From contig DAOWOF010000069.1 in NCBI GenBank assembly GCA_030642205.1, forward strand, positions 1-9,867: a stretch of DNA of 9,867 bases. Direction: 5' to 3'. The translations under genes and the position numbers were made by a program. Positions 8,138-9,867 of this stretch are shown here, piece after piece; positions within the stretch are counted from its first letter, which is position 1; every line of letters begins with the position of its first letter. Source of the stretch: Desulfobacteraceae bacterium (GTDB taxonomy: Bacteria > Desulfobacterota > DSM-4660 > Desulfatiglandales > Desulfatiglandaceae). Under the pieces are notes generated by a model that did no database searches, was not told the DNA's origin, and saw nothing but the letters and a program-made list of their open reading frames with translations.

Positions 8138-8144
8138 AATAAAT

Positions 8145-9743
8145 ATGTCAAAAAGCAGTCGTTTATTGCAATGTAACTTTATCCTTCTTCTTCTCTTTTG
8201 TTTCTCAAATATTGTTTTTGCTTATGAAGAATTAGAGATCTTAAAAGATAAAGTTATTAAATTAGAAGAAAGGCTAAAAAATATTGAGCATCAAAAGAAT
8301 AATGAAAAAAAAATAAAAAAGACCCAAGAAGCCAAGATGAAGGCATATTGGAAAAATGGCTTTCGGATAGAGTATAATGATCCTGTGAGCGGCAATGAGT
8401 ATAAGTTTCGTTTCAGGACCGGAATTCAGTTACGTTATACATTTGTAGATACTGATGATAATATTTTTTATAATAACGCTCCTACTGGGAAAGAGATTGA
8501 TCATACGGAGAATTTTAGCAGTTTCAACGTAAGGCGTCTGAGATTTTATGTAGATGGTACTGCGCCTACTCCAGCCTGGAAATACTATCTACATCTGCAA
8601 CTGGAACCTCAGGGAGGTGTTAATACTCATGATGGTTTTATTCAATGGCAGGAATTTAAGACCTTCAGGATCCAGTTTGGAAGGATGAAAATCCCTGCCC
8701 TTGGCATTGAATACTGGCAAAGCGGATTTGGTCAAAATGGCACTGACCGCACTATCTTTACAGGCGATTCAGAATGCGACAAGGATCTCTTTGGATGCGC
8801 GACATATGACTTTCCAGGCAGCAATTCCAGATTAAGAGCAGGCAACCACAGGTTGGAAAATGGTTTTTCCACAGGCGGCTTTCTGCTTTACCGATCTCAG
8901 GGGCTTAATATCAATGGATATCTTGATCTATTGGATAAAAAAGATTTTTTTACCTACTGGGTTGGCATATATAATGGACGTGATACAAGGGGATCCGCCA
9001 ATGTTGATGACGAAATGCTCTATACTTGCCGTTTTGGCATGAATTTTTTACCGGGATCCGATCCCAAAGGGCCAATGGGTCCAAATGCCTTCAGTAATTA
9101 TACTTCCCAGGGAGATTATGCCTTTAATACAAAACCTTTAGGGGCCTTTATTACATCAGCTTTTTGGGATAAGGATCAAACATCGACTTTATATGGTATT
9201 TCAAATAATTCCACTGATGGTTTTATGAAAACACTGGTAGATATTCATGACATCGCTAATTATGGCTATTCAGCAGCCCTCTTGTTTCGCTACCTTGGTT
9301 TTTCAGCTGACCTGGAATATGCCATGGAAAAATTCAAGCAAGAAGGAACAGACCATAAGACCTGGGACAGATTGGGTTTTAGGTTGAATCTTGGCTATTT
9401 CATTCTGCCTGAAAAATGGGAATTGACTGTTAAATTGGCATATGTTGAGCGGCTTAAAAATAATAATCTGGAGGATTCTATCAAAAGTGGTCTTGGATTG
9501 GTGAAATTAACAGATGGATTTGTGATTGAAGATAATTTACAGCAGTTTATTTTGGGCGTAAACTATTATCTTCATGGCTTTAATCAATATATGACTGCTG
9601 ACCTTTGTCTTAACCAGAGAAAATTTAAAGAGGTTTCTTCCTCTTCGGCACTGGCCCTGGGATTGGCTGCGGAGGATTTTTCCGGTCATCCTGATAATCA
9701 GAACGATCTTAGAGTCAGGGTGATGTATCAGTTTCTTTTCTAA
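8145..9743 (+). CDS. Outer-membrane porin, phosphate-selective porin O/P-like, with N-terminal coiled coil
   Basis: A 532-residue protein predicted to form a channel in the outer membrane. It has a signal peptide (hydrophobic core about 11-25, likely cut after A26 in NIVFA). Next is a Lys/Glu-rich coiled-coil stretch (about 28-66), then a beta-barrel domain from about residue 70 with alternating aromatic strands. FRFRTGIQLRYTF (88-100), FNVRRLRFYVDG (127-138), YYLHLQLEP (147-155) and FRIQFGRMKIP (174-184) resemble the OprP/OprO family. The last residue is Phe, as expected for a barrel-assembly signal. Members pass phosphate, polyphosphate or other anions, but the family is broad and the substrate here is not evident. 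Two cysteines (C211 and C218) in a probable loop could form a disulfide. The gene is divergent from the kinase operon and bracketed by inverted repeats. It appears intact and monocistronic in the visible region. Confidence 0.85.
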   Translation: MSKSSRLLQCNFILLLLFCFSNIVFAYEELEILKDKVIKLEERLKNIEHQKNNEKKIKKTQEAKMKAYWKNGFRIEYNDPVSGNEYKFRFRTGIQLRYTFVDTDDNIFYNNAPTGKEIDHTENFSSFNVRRLRFYVDGTAPTPAWKYYLHLQLEPQGGVNTHDGFIQWQEFKTFRIQFGRMKIPALGIEYWQSGFGQNGTDRTIFTGDSECDKDLFGCATYDFPGSNSRLRAGNHRLENGFSTGGFLLYRSQGLNINGYLDLLDKKDFFTYWVGIYNGRDTRGSANVDDEMLYTCRFGMNFLPGSDPKGPMGPNAFSNYTSQGDYAFNTKPLGAFITSAFWDKDQTSTLYGISNNSTDGFMKTLVDIHDIANYGYSAALLFRYLGFSADLEYAMEKFKQEGTDHKTWDRLGFRLNLGYFILPEKWELTVKLAYVERLKNNNLEDSIKSGLGLVKLTDGFVIEDNLQQFILGVNYYLHGFNQYMTADLCLNQRKFKEVSSSSALALGLAAEDFSGHPDNQNDLRVRVMYQFLF

Positions 9744-9788
9744 GGAGTTGCCCGAAAATAAGTCAGACAATATCATGCTCAGATTTAG
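9743..9788 (-). repeat. Right arm of the 46-bp inverted repeat flanking the porin gene
   Basis: This is the inverted counterpart of 8050-8095 (38/46 identical). It starts on the last base of the porin TAA stop codon, so it occupies the immediate 3' untranslated region. Read on the minus strand it ends in the same GGGCAACTCCT as the left arm. No transposase gene adjoins it within the window. Confidence 0.85.
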
Positions 9789-9839
9789 TGCCTTACTCCT
9801 GGTTTTCTGTCACAAAAAACAAGAAAATCGTTATATGAT

Positions 9840-9867
9840 ATCAGTTATCAGTTGTCAGTTATCAGCA
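9840..9867 (+). repeat. Heptamer tandem repeat (ATCAGTT) running into the window edge
   Basis: Four consecutive 7-bp units are visible: ATCAGTT, ATCAGTT, GTCAGTT and ATCAGCA, the last with two changes. The array may continue past the right edge. Such short tandem stretches are known between genes in various bacteria. No function can be assigned. Confidence 0.7.

Noticed and set aside
8024..9768. Direct repeat AGTCAGAC near 8028 and at 9761
   Set aside because: Only 8 bp and without extended similarity; too short to separate from chance.
9537..9776. 79-codon minus-strand open frame
   Set aside because: It lies mostly antisense inside the porin gene and has no family features.
9743..9825. Intrinsic terminator after the porin (AGGAGT/ACTCCT, or TTTTCT/AGAAAA)
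   Set aside because: The stems are only 6 bp with loops of about 46 and 13 nt, and no T-run follows a GC-rich hairpin.

Overview
The window is AT-rich bacterial DNA from a Gram-negative organism: it carries an outer-membrane porin with a signal peptide, and envelope-anchored sensor and transport proteins. The family mix points to Desulfobacterota (former Deltaproteobacteria). It combines a VLHDVGNVLNS-type histidine kinase, an IHEDF-type receiver/hybrid kinase, a ~700-residue family 5 solute-binding protein and a coiled-coil OprP-like porin. This assignment is an inference from remembered family resemblance; there is no rRNA or marker gene.

Layout. Four genes are on the minus strand, read from right to left. 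The first is a membrane-bound PAS histidine kinase (7862-5088). After 31 nt comes a cytoplasmic hybrid kinase with four receiver domains (5056-2474). After a 144-bp gap with a possible promoter comes a large oligopeptide-type ABC solute-binding protein (2329-200). Ten bases later starts an OppB/DppB-type permease that runs off the left edge (189-1). On the plus strand, divergent from the first kinase, is a phosphate-selective-porin-like gene (8145-9743). The shared 282-bp region (7863-8144) holds a good extended -10 promoter for the kinase and a weaker candidate promoter for the porin.

How they may work together. The two kinases look like one signalling module. The membrane kinase has periplasmic, HAMP and three PAS-like regions but no receiver, while the soluble hybrid has REC-HisKA-HATPase-REC-REC-REC. 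Neither has a DNA-binding or other output domain, so the final effector lies elsewhere. The ABC genes form a separate import operon on the same strand. The porin could supply the outer-membrane step, but nothing in the sequence proves a functional link.

The most unusual structure is a pair of 46-bp inverted repeats (38/46 identical) bracketing the porin gene. One arm lies 49 bp before the start codon and the other begins on the last base of the stop codon. They could be ends of a mobile element, two copies of a dispersed repeat, or arms able to pair in the porin mRNA. A heptamer tandem repeat runs into the right edge. I saw no tRNA, rRNA, CRISPR array or intact transposase gene.
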